Assembly: GCF_002836515.1 (NCBI RefSeq)
Contig: NZ_PJBC01000004.1
Span: forward strand, 310,001-374,000
Length of the DNA stretch: 64,000 nt
Source of the DNA: Pseudomonas sp. Choline-02u-1
Lineage (GTDB): Bacteria; Pseudomonadota; Gammaproteobacteria; Pseudomonadales; Pseudomonadaceae
Reading direction: 5' to 3'
Below are positions 56,063 through 64,000 of this stretch, in pieces. The stretch's first letter is position 1. Every line of letters begins with the position of its first letter. The notes under the pieces were generated by a model that was not told the DNA's origin, did no database searches, and saw nothing but the letters and a program-made list of their open reading frames with translations. Both the position numbers and the translations under genes were made by a program.

Positions 56063-56411
56063 CGTCCTTTCGCTTTTGCATATAACAATAGCTGTGGACC
56101 GCGCTTTCAGGCTTCACCTTCAGTGCAGCCTTAAACATTCGGTCTGATCCCCTCATGTAGAATAGTGTGGCCAGGACACCCATCATTAAGGTGTTACCTA
56201 AATTAAGCGTCAAGAGCGCACTTCCTGTGCGCCGAAATAGCTCGACGCCATCGAGCCAAAGGCTTGCACTGCTGCGTCCCTAACCGCATGGAAACGAGTA
56301 CTGTCCGTCTGCCGTGGTCATTGCAGCCAACGATAATTACCGCAGCCGATTATATCGGAGTGGCTGCGGTAGTGTTACATCGTAAGTAGTGTGAGCGCAG
56401 AAAGATCTATT
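56063..56411. other. Gene-free stretch with hairpin after hsdS
   Basis: About 350 bases without a credible gene between the nucleotidase remnant and hsdS. TACCGCAGCC (56338-56347) pairs with GGCTGCGGTA (56362-56371) around 14 bases, about 40 bases after the hsdS stop, and an inner CCGATTATATCGG adds symmetry. This is a likely terminator of the hsd operon, without a long T-run. Confidence 0.6.
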
Positions 56412-57584
56412 TTAAAGTTGCCCAGAAAATGCTCTTTGGCTCAGCGAAAAAAAATTTTCATCTCCAAGCACTTGGGCAGACATGTAACGAAAGAGATGAC
56501 TATTTGTCCTTTCCACAATCGAGACATACTTATCCTGCAGATCTCGAGGCGGAACAATTATCTTTGTAGATTTAACTATTCCAGTACTAATGGTATTCAG
56601 ACCTGAAGTCGTATTACTTGCCCTCATCATCTGACGCCGCCCACCAGCCGAATTCAAATAATCATTTAAAAAGCGGGGACTTATACCCTTCGACTGAACA
56701 CGAACACGTATCAGATGATTTTGATGAACAACCCCATCAATTTCCCCCGTCCAGACCGCACACCTTCCTATCTCAGTAGGATTTCCATGACCTTCAACAA
56801 TTAATATATCATCAGCAATCAGCTTTACTCGACGATACTCCGACTCCAACATCTCAATGTTTTTAATTTCAGTCAACATCAGCTTGTTTCTAAGCACGTT
56901 TGCGACTCGCAAATACGGCCCTGTGATTGGCAGGCCAGTGCGCTTACTGCTAACTTGCAATCCACCTTGGACATCGCAGAGACCTCCGAGCTCTTTTAAA
57001 TCCCAACCTTTTGAGTTAGCAACTACGTCGCCAAAAATAGCTGAAAATACTGACCGTAGAAAATTGTCGGCGAGCTGGATGGCTTGCTGGCGTTTGCGGC
57101 GAATAGCATCGGCCCTATCAAGAATGGCGGCGATGCGCTTTTGTTCGGGCATGGGTGGGAGGGGGATCTCGTGCTGCCAGAATAGCTGCATGGACACTCG
57201 CGGCATTTTTGCGCCAGCCACCTGCGAACTAACCCAGTCAACAAAGCTTTTTGATCGCAAGTAATAGGCTAGATATTTACGATCAAGGCGTAACGGATCA
57301 GGCAGCATCGGTACCAGTTCAGTAGTTGCTAACCCTTTCTCGTCAGGGAGAACCACTTTATTCAGGTACGGCCGAAGCTTGGAATAAAGAACATGCCGCT
57401 CATCAAAGCCATGTGTGGAGGTGCCGGCCTCTGAGACAGGCGCCATGACTTTCCTCAGAAGATTGCCTGTATCAGCCTCTACCTGATCCAAGTTTAGTGT
57501 CCACACCTCGTCGCTCGTAGAAAAGGCATGTTTGCTAGCCTTTGCAGGCGCAACATCGCCCAATTTAACCAAAGGCCAACTCAC
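56412..57584 (-). CDS. hsdS: Type I restriction-modification specificity subunit
   Basis: A 390-residue HsdS that selects the bipartite DNA target for methylation and cleavage. Two target-recognition domains are visible, about 1-150 and 200-355, each followed by a helical spacer; the first spacer is marked by 'IPLPPMPEQKRIAAILDRADAIRRKRQQAIQLADNFLRSVF', the second near 'IIVPPRDLQDKYVSIVERTNS'. The start is a GTG overlapping the hsdM stop (GTGA). It is the last gene of hsdR-rmuC-hsdM-hsdS. The second recognition domain is lower in GC than the rest of the operon, consistent with domain exchange. Confidence 0.92.
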   Translation of the reverse strand: MSWPLVKLGDVAPAKASKHAFSTSDEVWTLNLDQVEADTGNLLRKVMAPVSEAGTSTHGFDERHVLYSKLRPYLNKVVLPDEKGLATTELVPMLPDPLRLDRKYLAYYLRSKSFVDWVSSQVAGAKMPRVSMQLFWQHEIPLPPMPEQKRIAAILDRADAIRRKRQQAIQLADNFLRSVFSAIFGDVVANSKGWDLKELGGLCDVQGGLQVSSKRTGLPITGPYLRVANVLRNKLMLTEIKNIEMLESEYRRVKLIADDILIVEGHGNPTEIGRCAVWTGEIDGVVHQNHLIRVRVQSKGISPRFLNDYLNSAGGRRQMMRASNTTSGLNTISTGIVKSTKIIVPPRDLQDKYVSIVERTNSHLFRYMSAQVLGDENFFSLSQRAFSGQL

Positions 57585-59185
57585 AGCATACCCTCCAGCG
57601 CATCCAAGTCTGCCAAAATCTCCTGCTCCAAACTTTTCAACCGTTGCAGAATCACCTTAGGGTCTTCGTACTGTTCGTGCTGGTACTCCACTTCTCTGTA
57701 GCGGTTAATGGAGAGGTCGTACTTATTTGTAGCGACGTCCTCTGCAAGCACGACAAACGCCTTTTTGCGCTTATCACCGAACAGGGTGTTGATGGTACTG
57801 CCGCTGACATTTCCTTCGACCATCTGACGATATTTGTGCCACTGCGCAATGGCATCAGGCAGGTCATTGCTGCCCTCGCCTTTAAGCTCAGTGCGTTTGT
57901 CGTCCAGCGAGTAGCCATCGGCCTGCAGGTCGTAGAACCATACGCGATCAGTGGTACCGCCTTTAGTGAAAATCAGAATTGCAGTGCTGACACCGGCGTA
58001 GGGCTTAAACACGCCGCTGGGCAAGCTGACGATGCCTTCGAGCTGGTTGTTATCGAGCAGTTCCTGGCGCAGTTGCTGGTGAGCCTTGCTGGCGCCAAAG
58101 AGCACACCGTCCGGGACGATGACCGCCGCACGGCCACCAAGCTTGAGCGAGCGCAGGATATGAGCGACAAACAGCAGCTCGGTCTTTTTGGTTTTCACCA
58201 GGCCCAGCACGTCGGGATTGGTGTTGCTTTCATCAAGCGTGCCTTTGAACGGCGGATTGGCCAGCACCACATCGAAGAAGTCCTGCTCCTGACGCGGGTA
58301 GTACTCTTTGATGGATTTACTAAGGGAGTCCTGATAGCGAATATTCGCGCCATTCACCCCGTGCAGCATCATGTTCATGCTGGAAACCCGCAGCATGGTG
58401 GTGTCGAAATCGAAACCCCAGAACATCTCCTTGTTGATGTGGTCACGATACGGCTCAAGCAGGTCGCCACTGTAGTGCGGATTGCCATCCTCATCCTTAA
58501 AGATACCGGCATCGCTGGAATGCACTTTGTTGAGGTATTCCATGGTCCGAGCCAGGAAGCCTGCGGTACCGCAGGACGGGTCGCAGATCACGTCGGTGGG
58601 CAGTGGCGCGATCAGCTCGATCATTGCATCGATGATATGCCGGGGCGTGCGGAACTGGCCGTTGATGCCGGCGGTGGTGAGTTTGCTCAGCAGGTATTCG
58701 TAGATATCACCCTTGACGTCGCTCTGAGTCAGCGGCAAGGCATTGACCATCTCCACGGCGGAGGTCAGTACCGACTCGTTTTTGATCTCCAGGTCAGCGT
58801 CCTGCATGTATTCGCCGATATGGCCCAAACCTTCTAGCGCGCTGCCGTCCTCACCCAGACCGTCCGCCGCATCGGACTTCGTGCCCAATTTGGCGAAGTA
58901 CGGATAGACGTTCTGCTTGAGATGCTTGTGCAACTCCTTGCCACTGAGGTGATGGAAATTCTTCCAACGCAGCAACTGGCCTTCCGGCGTATTGGGGAAC
59001 AGACGATCGAAAGACTTGCAGGTACGATTGGCCTTACGCTCGGCCACGTCTTCTTGCATGTCGAGCATCCGAGCGAACATTAGGTAACTGATCTGTTCGA
59101 TCACGGTCAGCGGGTTGGTGATACCGCCGGTCCAGAACTTCTCCCAGAGTTTGTCGATATTGTTACGGATTTTGCCAGTAAGCAT
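57581..59185 (-). CDS. hsdM: Type I restriction-modification DNA methyltransferase subunit
   Basis: N6-adenine methyltransferase subunit, 534 residues. An N-terminal helical HsdM domain (about 5-140) precedes the SAM-binding motif I 'ICDPSCGTAGFLART' near 200 and the catalytic motif IV 'VVLANPPFKG' near 307 (N-P-P-F). It forms the M2S methylase with HsdS and the R2M2S restriction complex with HsdR. It starts 32 bases after the rmuC stop and overlaps hsdS by four bases. The ribosome binding site is weak. Confidence 0.95.
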   Translation of the reverse strand: MLTGKIRNNIDKLWEKFWTGGITNPLTVIEQISYLMFARMLDMQEDVAERKANRTCKSFDRLFPNTPEGQLLRWKNFHHLSGKELHKHLKQNVYPYFAKLGTKSDAADGLGEDGSALEGLGHIGEYMQDADLEIKNESVLTSAVEMVNALPLTQSDVKGDIYEYLLSKLTTAGINGQFRTPRHIIDAMIELIAPLPTDVICDPSCGTAGFLARTMEYLNKVHSSDAGIFKDEDGNPHYSGDLLEPYRDHINKEMFWGFDFDTTMLRVSSMNMMLHGVNGANIRYQDSLSKSIKEYYPRQEQDFFDVVLANPPFKGTLDESNTNPDVLGLVKTKKTELLFVAHILRSLKLGGRAAVIVPDGVLFGASKAHQQLRQELLDNNQLEGIVSLPSGVFKPYAGVSTAILIFTKGGTTDRVWFYDLQADGYSLDDKRTELKGEGSNDLPDAIAQWHKYRQMVEGNVSGSTINTLFGDKRKKAFVVLAEDVATNKYDLSINRYREVEYQHEQYEDPKVILQRLKSLEQEILADLDALEGML

Positions 59186-59217
59186 TTTTTGCTACTTCTC
59201 TTTATCAGAATTCGGAA

Positions 59218-61074
59218 TTACTGCTGGGCGGAGACTTCGCCAGCAACACGGTCATGTGCGCTGGGGAGCAAGGGTTCGTTTGACGCAGGCGTGTCTTCAA
59301 TGGCTTCGAAGATGAGGGACAGTCGCTCCACCTCAAAATCCACATGTACTGGCTCGAGTTGCGGCAGAGTCTTGCTGACCTTTGCGGACAGTTTGTCAAA
59401 GCGCTCTACCTTGCCGTAGAGGCCCTGCTGCCCCGCCAAGGCTTTTACGGTGTTGTTGTAATGATTGCTGGCTGTGTTGAGGCTACCGCCCAATTTGCTG
59501 AGGCGCTCGGCAACGATGCAAACCTGATTATAGATTTCCCCGGCCTTTTCACTAATCTCACGAGCATCGGCATTGCTGCGCTCAAGCATCCACAGGTTAG
59601 AGACGGTGCGCAGAATTGGGATCAGCGTGGTATGCGAGACCAGCACGATACCCTTCCTGTAACCATACTCAAACAGATCTTTGTTGTGCTTCATGGCCTC
59701 GATATAAGCTGGCTCGATGGGCATGAACATCAGTACAAAGCTGGGACTGCGCATACCAATCAGGTTGGTGTAATCCTTGGATGCCAAGTCGTCAATGTGC
59801 CTGCGCACAGACTTTACGTGCTCCACCAATGCCAGTTGATATTCCTCCGGCGTGCTTGCAGAGACGGCGCGATCATAAGCGACCAGCGAAACTTTGCTGT
59901 CGATGATCATGTGCTTGCCGTCTGGAATCTTGATCAGGTAGTCCGTCTGCTTGCTCCGGCCTTCAGCATCCTTGAACGCGCTCTGCACTTCGTAGTGCGC
60001 CTCCTCGACCAGCCCGCTCATTTCCAGGGTGCGACGCAATTGTGCTTCGCCCCACGCGCCACGTTGCTGAGAGTCACCCTTGAGGGCCGAGGTCAGGTTG
60101 TTGGCCTCGCTGCTCATCTTCAGCCCAATATCCAGTACCTTCTTGATCTCAGTATTTAAGCTGGTGTTGCCTTGCAGAGAAGCATCGTGAACATCGTTGA
60201 TGCGCTTCTGAAAGCCCTCGATCTGATCACGGAAGGGTTTGAGCATGCCGTCAATGCTGGTCTGGCTGGTCTGGGTGAAGGTCTTGCCTTTTTCCTCAAA
60301 GATCTTGTTAGCCAGATTTTCGAATTCCTGAGTCAGCGATTTTCGGGTATCAGCCAACTGAAGCATTTGCTCCTGGAAGTGCTCTTCGCGCTTTTGCAAA
60401 GTGGTTTTAAGTTCAGTGTGCTCGGACGACAGTCCGCCGAAACGCTCCTGCAATGCATTGAGTACCTGCGCCCGCTCAGTCAACGCCTGCTTGGCTTCGC
60501 TCAACTGCTCACGTAAATCACGCTCGGAAGTCTCCAGAGACTTGGCCCGCTTACCCTCGTTGGCCAGCTCATCCTTGAGGCGGTCACGGTCTGCCTGCAA
60601 CTGGTCGTTGGAAGTCTGCGCTTTTTCCAGACGATCACGCAGATCGGTGACACGCTCCTGGAGTGCCCGCCCCTCAGCTTGGGCAGTATCCAAACGTTTG
60701 GCTGCTTCGTGATGCTGCCGGTTTGCATCTTCCAGCTTCAGATGCACAGCAGCAATGACGTCCCGGCTCTGCTGTTGCTCCGTGTTCAGCCGCGTCACGT
60801 TTTCTAAGGCGGACTGCAGTTGTGCATTCAACTTGCCTTCTGCAACTTGCAGCCCGTGGCCGCGCTCTTCTGCCACCTTGAGCTGCTCAGTGAGAGCAGC
60901 CTTCTCTGCGATTACCGATGCCTGAGCCGTGTGAGACTGCTCAAGCTGGGCTGTCAGTTGGCTCAGTTGCCGCCCCTGACGCAACGCTGCTGCGAAGTAA
61001 CCGAGCAGCGCAGAAACCACAGCGAGCACTGTAGTGATAACAATGATGTCCGTAGTCCATTGACTGGCTTGCAT
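59218..61074 (-). CDS. RmuC family protein embedded in the type I R-M operon
   Basis: A 618-residue RmuC-type protein. One N-terminal transmembrane helix (about 8-30, 'IIVITTVLAVVSALLGYFAAALRQGR') is followed by a long coiled coil (about 35-290) and the RmuC nuclease-like core (about 320-545). The core is recognised from 'RGAWGEAQLRRTLEMSGLVEEAHYEVQ', 'DYLIKIPDGKHMIIDSKVSLVAYDRA' (D-S-K) and 'FVLMFMPIEPAYIEA'. RmuC limits DNA inversions and recombination in E. coli and has a PD-(D/E)xK-like core. The ATG at 61074 is preceded by AGGAG and lies two bases after the hsdR stop. It is longer than the chromosomal E. coli protein (about 475) mainly in the coiled coil. Confidence 0.88.
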   Translation of the reverse strand: MQASQWTTDIIVITTVLAVVSALLGYFAAALRQGRQLSQLTAQLEQSHTAQASVIAEKAALTEQLKVAEERGHGLQVAEGKLNAQLQSALENVTRLNTEQQQSRDVIAAVHLKLEDANRQHHEAAKRLDTAQAEGRALQERVTDLRDRLEKAQTSNDQLQADRDRLKDELANEGKRAKSLETSERDLREQLSEAKQALTERAQVLNALQERFGGLSSEHTELKTTLQKREEHFQEQMLQLADTRKSLTQEFENLANKIFEEKGKTFTQTSQTSIDGMLKPFRDQIEGFQKRINDVHDASLQGNTSLNTEIKKVLDIGLKMSSEANNLTSALKGDSQQRGAWGEAQLRRTLEMSGLVEEAHYEVQSAFKDAEGRSKQTDYLIKIPDGKHMIIDSKVSLVAYDRAVSASTPEEYQLALVEHVKSVRRHIDDLASKDYTNLIGMRSPSFVLMFMPIEPAYIEAMKHNKDLFEYGYRKGIVLVSHTTLIPILRTVSNLWMLERSNADAREISEKAGEIYNQVCIVAERLSKLGGSLNTASNHYNNTVKALAGQQGLYGKVERFDKLSAKVSKTLPQLEPVHVDFEVERLSLIFEAIEDTPASNEPLLPSAHDRVAGEVSAQQ

Positions 61075-61076
61075 GG

Positions 61077-64000
61077 TCACTCCTGAACGCCAGATGGCGA
61101 GTTGTTCTCGCGAAGGAAGGGTTTGAGCACTGCGACCAACTGATCAATATCAGTCGGCTTGAAAACGCCATCGATTCCCTCATGGGAAATTCTGTTGAAG
61201 GGTGCATCGTAGAGTTTTTCGATGACGATGCTGCCGTGCTGGGCGATGTAGTTCTTCAACAGGTTCATGAAGCTCACCTGCTGAGCAGTGAGGCTTGGGT
61301 GGCTGTGAAGGAAATTCTTGAAGTGCTCTTCGATGGCCTGCGCATCCTGTCCGATCATCTCGCGAATCGTGACGTGTAGCTGCTCTGCGGTACGTCCATA
61401 AAACTCATTCAGCAAATCTAGGCTTACTCCGGGATGGCTGGTAAGAATAGTCGAGGTCAGGGTTTTCAAGTCTGGCTCAGCGATTGGCTCGCCTTTGTGG
61501 ATTTTTTGTAGAATCGGATTGGCGGCGAGCATATCTGTGAGAATTTTTTTCAGTCGACCACGATACTGCATCGCCTCGCTGGCACCCGAGATCACGACTC
61601 GACGCTCCTCAGCCACCACGTTGTCATCCTTGGCCTTGGTGACTCCAACTCCGTAACTGACCGCGCTCCCCGTCTGCCGGTATTTCATGATGCCGCGCAG
61701 TTCCTGGCGGGCGTTCTCCAGCTTGCTAATGCTCGGCTGCTGCCAGAAAGCCGCACTGCGCACCTCGGCGAGAATCTCATCCTTCTGGCGCACGGCCTGG
61801 ATATTCACAGCAAGCTTGTCCAGCTCAGCCAGAAGGGCGATCTTGCCGTCCTCGAAACAACTGGCCTGCTCCACCAGACAGCGTTCAATGTTGGCGACCA
61901 GCTTGTCGAGCGCGGTAGCGTGTTTGTCGTGCAATACCCGAGCGGACATCAGCGGGGCAATGGTGTTGCTCAAGAGATGCTGAGTATTAGCCTCAAAACG
62001 TTTTAGCAGGTCGGTCTGCTGCAACTGGTGCACGTTACGCAGCTCGCGCTTGACCGCCACGCTGGTTTCCGGAAGGTCATTGATGTCGGCGCGCAACAAG
62101 TCAATGGCGGCATCGAAAGCTTCGGCATGGTTGAGTGTCAGCGCTGCCTGGGCCAGTTCCAGCCGCGCCTCGAAGGTAGTTCGCAGCAGGGACTTGCTAC
62201 CAGTGTCTTCCGGCTCCTGGTACTCCTGCTCGAAGAAGTCGAAGTTGCCATAGTGATCGAAGATCAGGAACTCTAGCTTGTCTTTGCCCCGACCAAACAG
62301 ATTAGGACGCAGACGGGTGCCTCGACCAATCATCTGCCAGAATTTGACCCAGGACTTCACCGGCTTGGCGAACACAAGGTTCACCACCTCTGGCACGTCG
62401 ATACCGGTGTCCAGCATGTCGACCGAGATGGCTATCCGAAAGTCGTTATCCGGCTTTTTGAATTCCTTGATCAACGAGCCCACATGAGTGATCCCGTTAT
62501 GGATAACCTTGCAAACCTTGGTCCCGTACTGCGGGTAGAGTTTGCAGAAGAGCTTTTCGAGATGCTCGGCGTGATCCTGGCGCTGAGCGAAGATGATTGT
62601 CTTGCCTACCAGAGAGCCGGTTTCATCCTTGATGCCGTTGTCGATCAGGTTTTCCAGAATGATGCGATCGGTGTCTTCACTGAAGATCTTACGGCCAATG
62701 TCCTTGCCGGCGATGGTCGTGCGCTGGGCCTCCTCTTCGCCGAGATCTTCCTCAAGCTGGGCCTTTTGTTCGTCACTCAGGTCTCTGTAATGAATGCCAT
62801 CACGCAGAAAATCGGTGGTTAAATCCTTGACGCGAAACGGCACCAGATAAGGCGGCTCGTTGTTGATGGCGGCATCCAGACCAAACTCAAACGTAGGGTC
62901 GGTGGTCTCGCAATCGAAAATATCGAACGTGTTACGGCTGATGAATTTGACCGGCGTGGCGGTGAGGCCAACTTGCAGCGCATCGAAGTAGTCGAAGATA
63001 TCGCGATATCTGTTGTAGATACTACGGTGGCTCTCATCGGCAATGATCAGGTCGAAGAAGCCCACGTCGAGCTGAGCGAAGCGGTTCATCATTCCCGGGT
63101 AAGTGGCAATGAAGATTCGCGCCGTCTGATCCACCTTGCTGGTTTCACCGATGACGCAGCGTGGCTCGCTCGGCAAGTTCTGCTTGAAAGCATCGTCAGC
63201 CTGAACACGCAGCTCTTTGCGGTCGCAGAGAAACAACACTCGCTTGGCCCAGCCGGTGCGCAGTAGCAGCTCAGCCAGGGCAATGGCCACACGGGTCTTG
63301 CCGGTACCGGTGGCCTGAATGATGAGGGCTTTGCGCCGCTGATTTTGGAAATGCGCGGCAACGGTCTTGATGGCCTCGATCTGATAAGGGCGGTCGGCAA
63401 TGTTCAAGTCGGGGTTGTGCTGCTCCAGCTCGGCGATACGATACTTGCGCTGATACGACAGGTACTCGAGGCTGCTCTTGCTGTAGAGGCCGTACACCGG
63501 GCGGTAGGTATTGTACTGCGCGTCATCCCAGATGAAGGTTTCGTAGCCGTTGCTGCAGAAGATCACTGGCCTCTGCATGCCCATGCGCTCGAAACCATCG
63601 GCGTACATGCGCGCCTGCTCGCGACCGGCCTGCAGGCTGACGTTGCCGGTCTTCTTGGCCTCGATCACAGCCAACGGCTGGCCGTTATCACCCCACAGCA
63701 CATAGTCCGCACGGCCCTTGCCACTGGCGTTGTCAGGGAAATCGACGTCGACCTCCTGCCCAACCTGCGCGGAATCACTCACATCCCAGCCGGCTTGGCG
63801 CAGCATTAGGTCGATCATGAGCTTGCGAGTCTTCGACTCGCTCCATTGCAGGCTGTCAGAAACCTGCTGGCTCTGTTGCTGGCGCTTTTCTTGATCGGGC
63901 CGGGCTGGCGGATCGAGCTTGTAGAGGTTGCGGACGCGCTCTTGCTCAAGCTTGTCCATCACACGCTGAAGCTCTTCCTGCTGCTGGCTCAGTTCCTTTT
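61077..64000 (-). CDS. hsdR: Type I restriction enzyme HsdR subunit, N terminus beyond window
   Basis: Motor and nuclease subunit of the EcoEI-like type I family. The frame is open to the right edge without a start being required, and the upstream codons read as a coiled coil ('KELSQQQEELQR'), so the gene is incomplete here. The nuclease motif is 'ADYVLWGDNGQPLAVIEAKK' (D-x11-E-x-K). Walker A is 'IQATGTGKTRVAIALAE', the DEAD-type box 'IIADESHRSIYNRY', motif III 'GLTATPVKF' and motif VI 'MIGRGTRLRPNLFG'. The C-terminal EcoEI_R domain ('LLNEFYGRTAEQLHVTIREMIG') is complete. It heads the operon hsdR-rmuC-hsdM-hsdS. An in-frame ATG at 63959 would be an internal methionine. Confidence 0.93.
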   Translation of the reverse strand, partial: KELSQQQEELQRVMDKLEQERVRNLYKLDPPARPDQEKRQQQSQQVSDSLQWSESKTRKLMIDLMLRQAGWDVSDSAQVGQEVDVDFPDNASGKGRADYVLWGDNGQPLAVIEAKKTGNVSLQAGREQARMYADGFERMGMQRPVIFCSNGYETFIWDDAQYNTYRPVYGLYSKSSLEYLSYQRKYRIAELEQHNPDLNIADRPYQIEAIKTVAAHFQNQRRKALIIQATGTGKTRVAIALAELLLRTGWAKRVLFLCDRKELRVQADDAFKQNLPSEPRCVIGETSKVDQTARIFIATYPGMMNRFAQLDVGFFDLIIADESHRSIYNRYRDIFDYFDALQVGLTATPVKFISRNTFDIFDCETTDPTFEFGLDAAINNEPPYLVPFRVKDLTTDFLRDGIHYRDLSDEQKAQLEEDLGEEEAQRTTIAGKDIGRKIFSEDTDRIILENLIDNGIKDETGSLVGKTIIFAQRQDHAEHLEKLFCKLYPQYGTKVCKVIHNGITHVGSLIKEFKKPDNDFRIAISVDMLDTGIDVPEVVNLVFAKPVKSWVKFWQMIGRGTRLRPNLFGRGKDKLEFLIFDHYGNFDFFEQEYQEPEDTGSKSLLRTTFEARLELAQAALTLNHAEAFDAAIDLLRADINDLPETSVAVKRELRNVHQLQQTDLLKRFEANTQHLLSNTIAPLMSARVLHDKHATALDKLVANIERCLVEQASCFEDGKIALLAELDKLAVNIQAVRQKDEILAEVRSAAFWQQPSISKLENARQELRGIMKYRQTGSAVSYGVGVTKAKDDNVVAEERRVVISGASEAMQYRGRLKKILTDMLAANPILQKIHKGEPIAEPDLKTLTSTILTSHPGVSLDLLNEFYGRTAEQLHVTIREMIGQDAQAIEEHFKNFLHSHPSLTAQQVSFMNLLKNYIAQHGSIVIEKLYDAPFNRISHEGIDGVFKPTDIDQLVAVLKPFLRENNSPSGVQE

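Noticed and set aside
55998..56213. Short minus-strand open frame upstream of the nucleotidase remnant
   Set aside because: No family resemblance or ribosome binding site; may be decayed sequence only.
24965..64000. Prophage or integrative conjugative element
   Set aside because: Integrase and regulators are present, but no capsid, tail, lysis, relaxase or type IV secretion genes occur in the window.

Overview
The window looks like the chromosome of a fluorescent-group Pseudomonas. Reasons: high GC, a gene order shared with P. aeruginosa PA0280-PA0286 (cysA-cysW-cysT-sbp-oscA-c-di-GMP enzyme-desA), an ats arylsulfatase cluster, gabDT, and many copies of the short REP-like palindromes built around TCGCGAGCAAGCCCGCTCCCACA and AAGATCGCAGCCTNCGGCAG. 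I could run no searches; all names come from reading motifs and order.

Region 1 (1-24.9 kb) is core genome. It holds a sulfate-ester uptake and arylsulfatase operon (atsBCA), a membrane desaturase with a divergent AraC regulator, and a two-component pair divergent from a periplasmic haem-binding-type protein plus 5-hydroxyisourate hydrolase. A near-perfect HprR/CusR box lies between the last two, so this looks like the E. coli HprRS-hiuH module. Then come a Crp/Fnr regulator, an Mpo1-like protein, the sulfate ABC transporter operon with oscA, three signalling proteins (GGDEF-EAL, PAS-GGDEF, receiver-HDOD), desA, and gabT/gabD for 4-aminobutyrate catabolism.

Region 2 (24.96-31.2 kb) is the left end of a genomic island inserted at a tRNA-Arg(CCG) gene. 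It contains a tyrosine integrase, an AlpA/excisionase-like protein, a winged-helix protein, an orphan tyrosine-recombinase-like protein followed by repeats and a striking set of perfect hairpins, an XRE regulator facing a small membrane protein across repeated operator-like sites, and short unknown genes. I saw no REP-like palindrome from here to the end of the window.

Region 3 (31.4-53.3 kb, all minus strand) is the most interesting part. A tightly overlapping seven-gene operon encodes a TerY-like vWA protein, a PP2C phosphatase, a Ser/Thr kinase with a zinc ribbon, a DNA2/Upf1-like SF1 helicase, an unknown protein with a C-terminal HEPN-like R-x4-H, a coiled-coil McrB-like AAA+ ATPase and a DUF2357-like partner. 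Just upstream are a 1111-aa STY4851/YjiT-like protein and a 2112-aa DEAH helicase with a DUF1998-like cysteine cluster. This reads as a signalling-controlled DNA-processing or defence system. The vWA-PP2C-kinase triad matches the 'TerY-P' triad proposed by Anantharaman, Iyer and Aravind; the exact full set here is not one I can match to a named defence system.

Region 4 (53.4-64 kb, minus strand) holds a GmrSD-like DUF262/HNH protein abutting a decayed 5'-nucleotidase gene, and a type I restriction-modification operon in the order hsdR-rmuC-hsdM-hsdS, with an RmuC family protein embedded in it. hsdR runs off the right edge, so the right end of the island lies outside the window.
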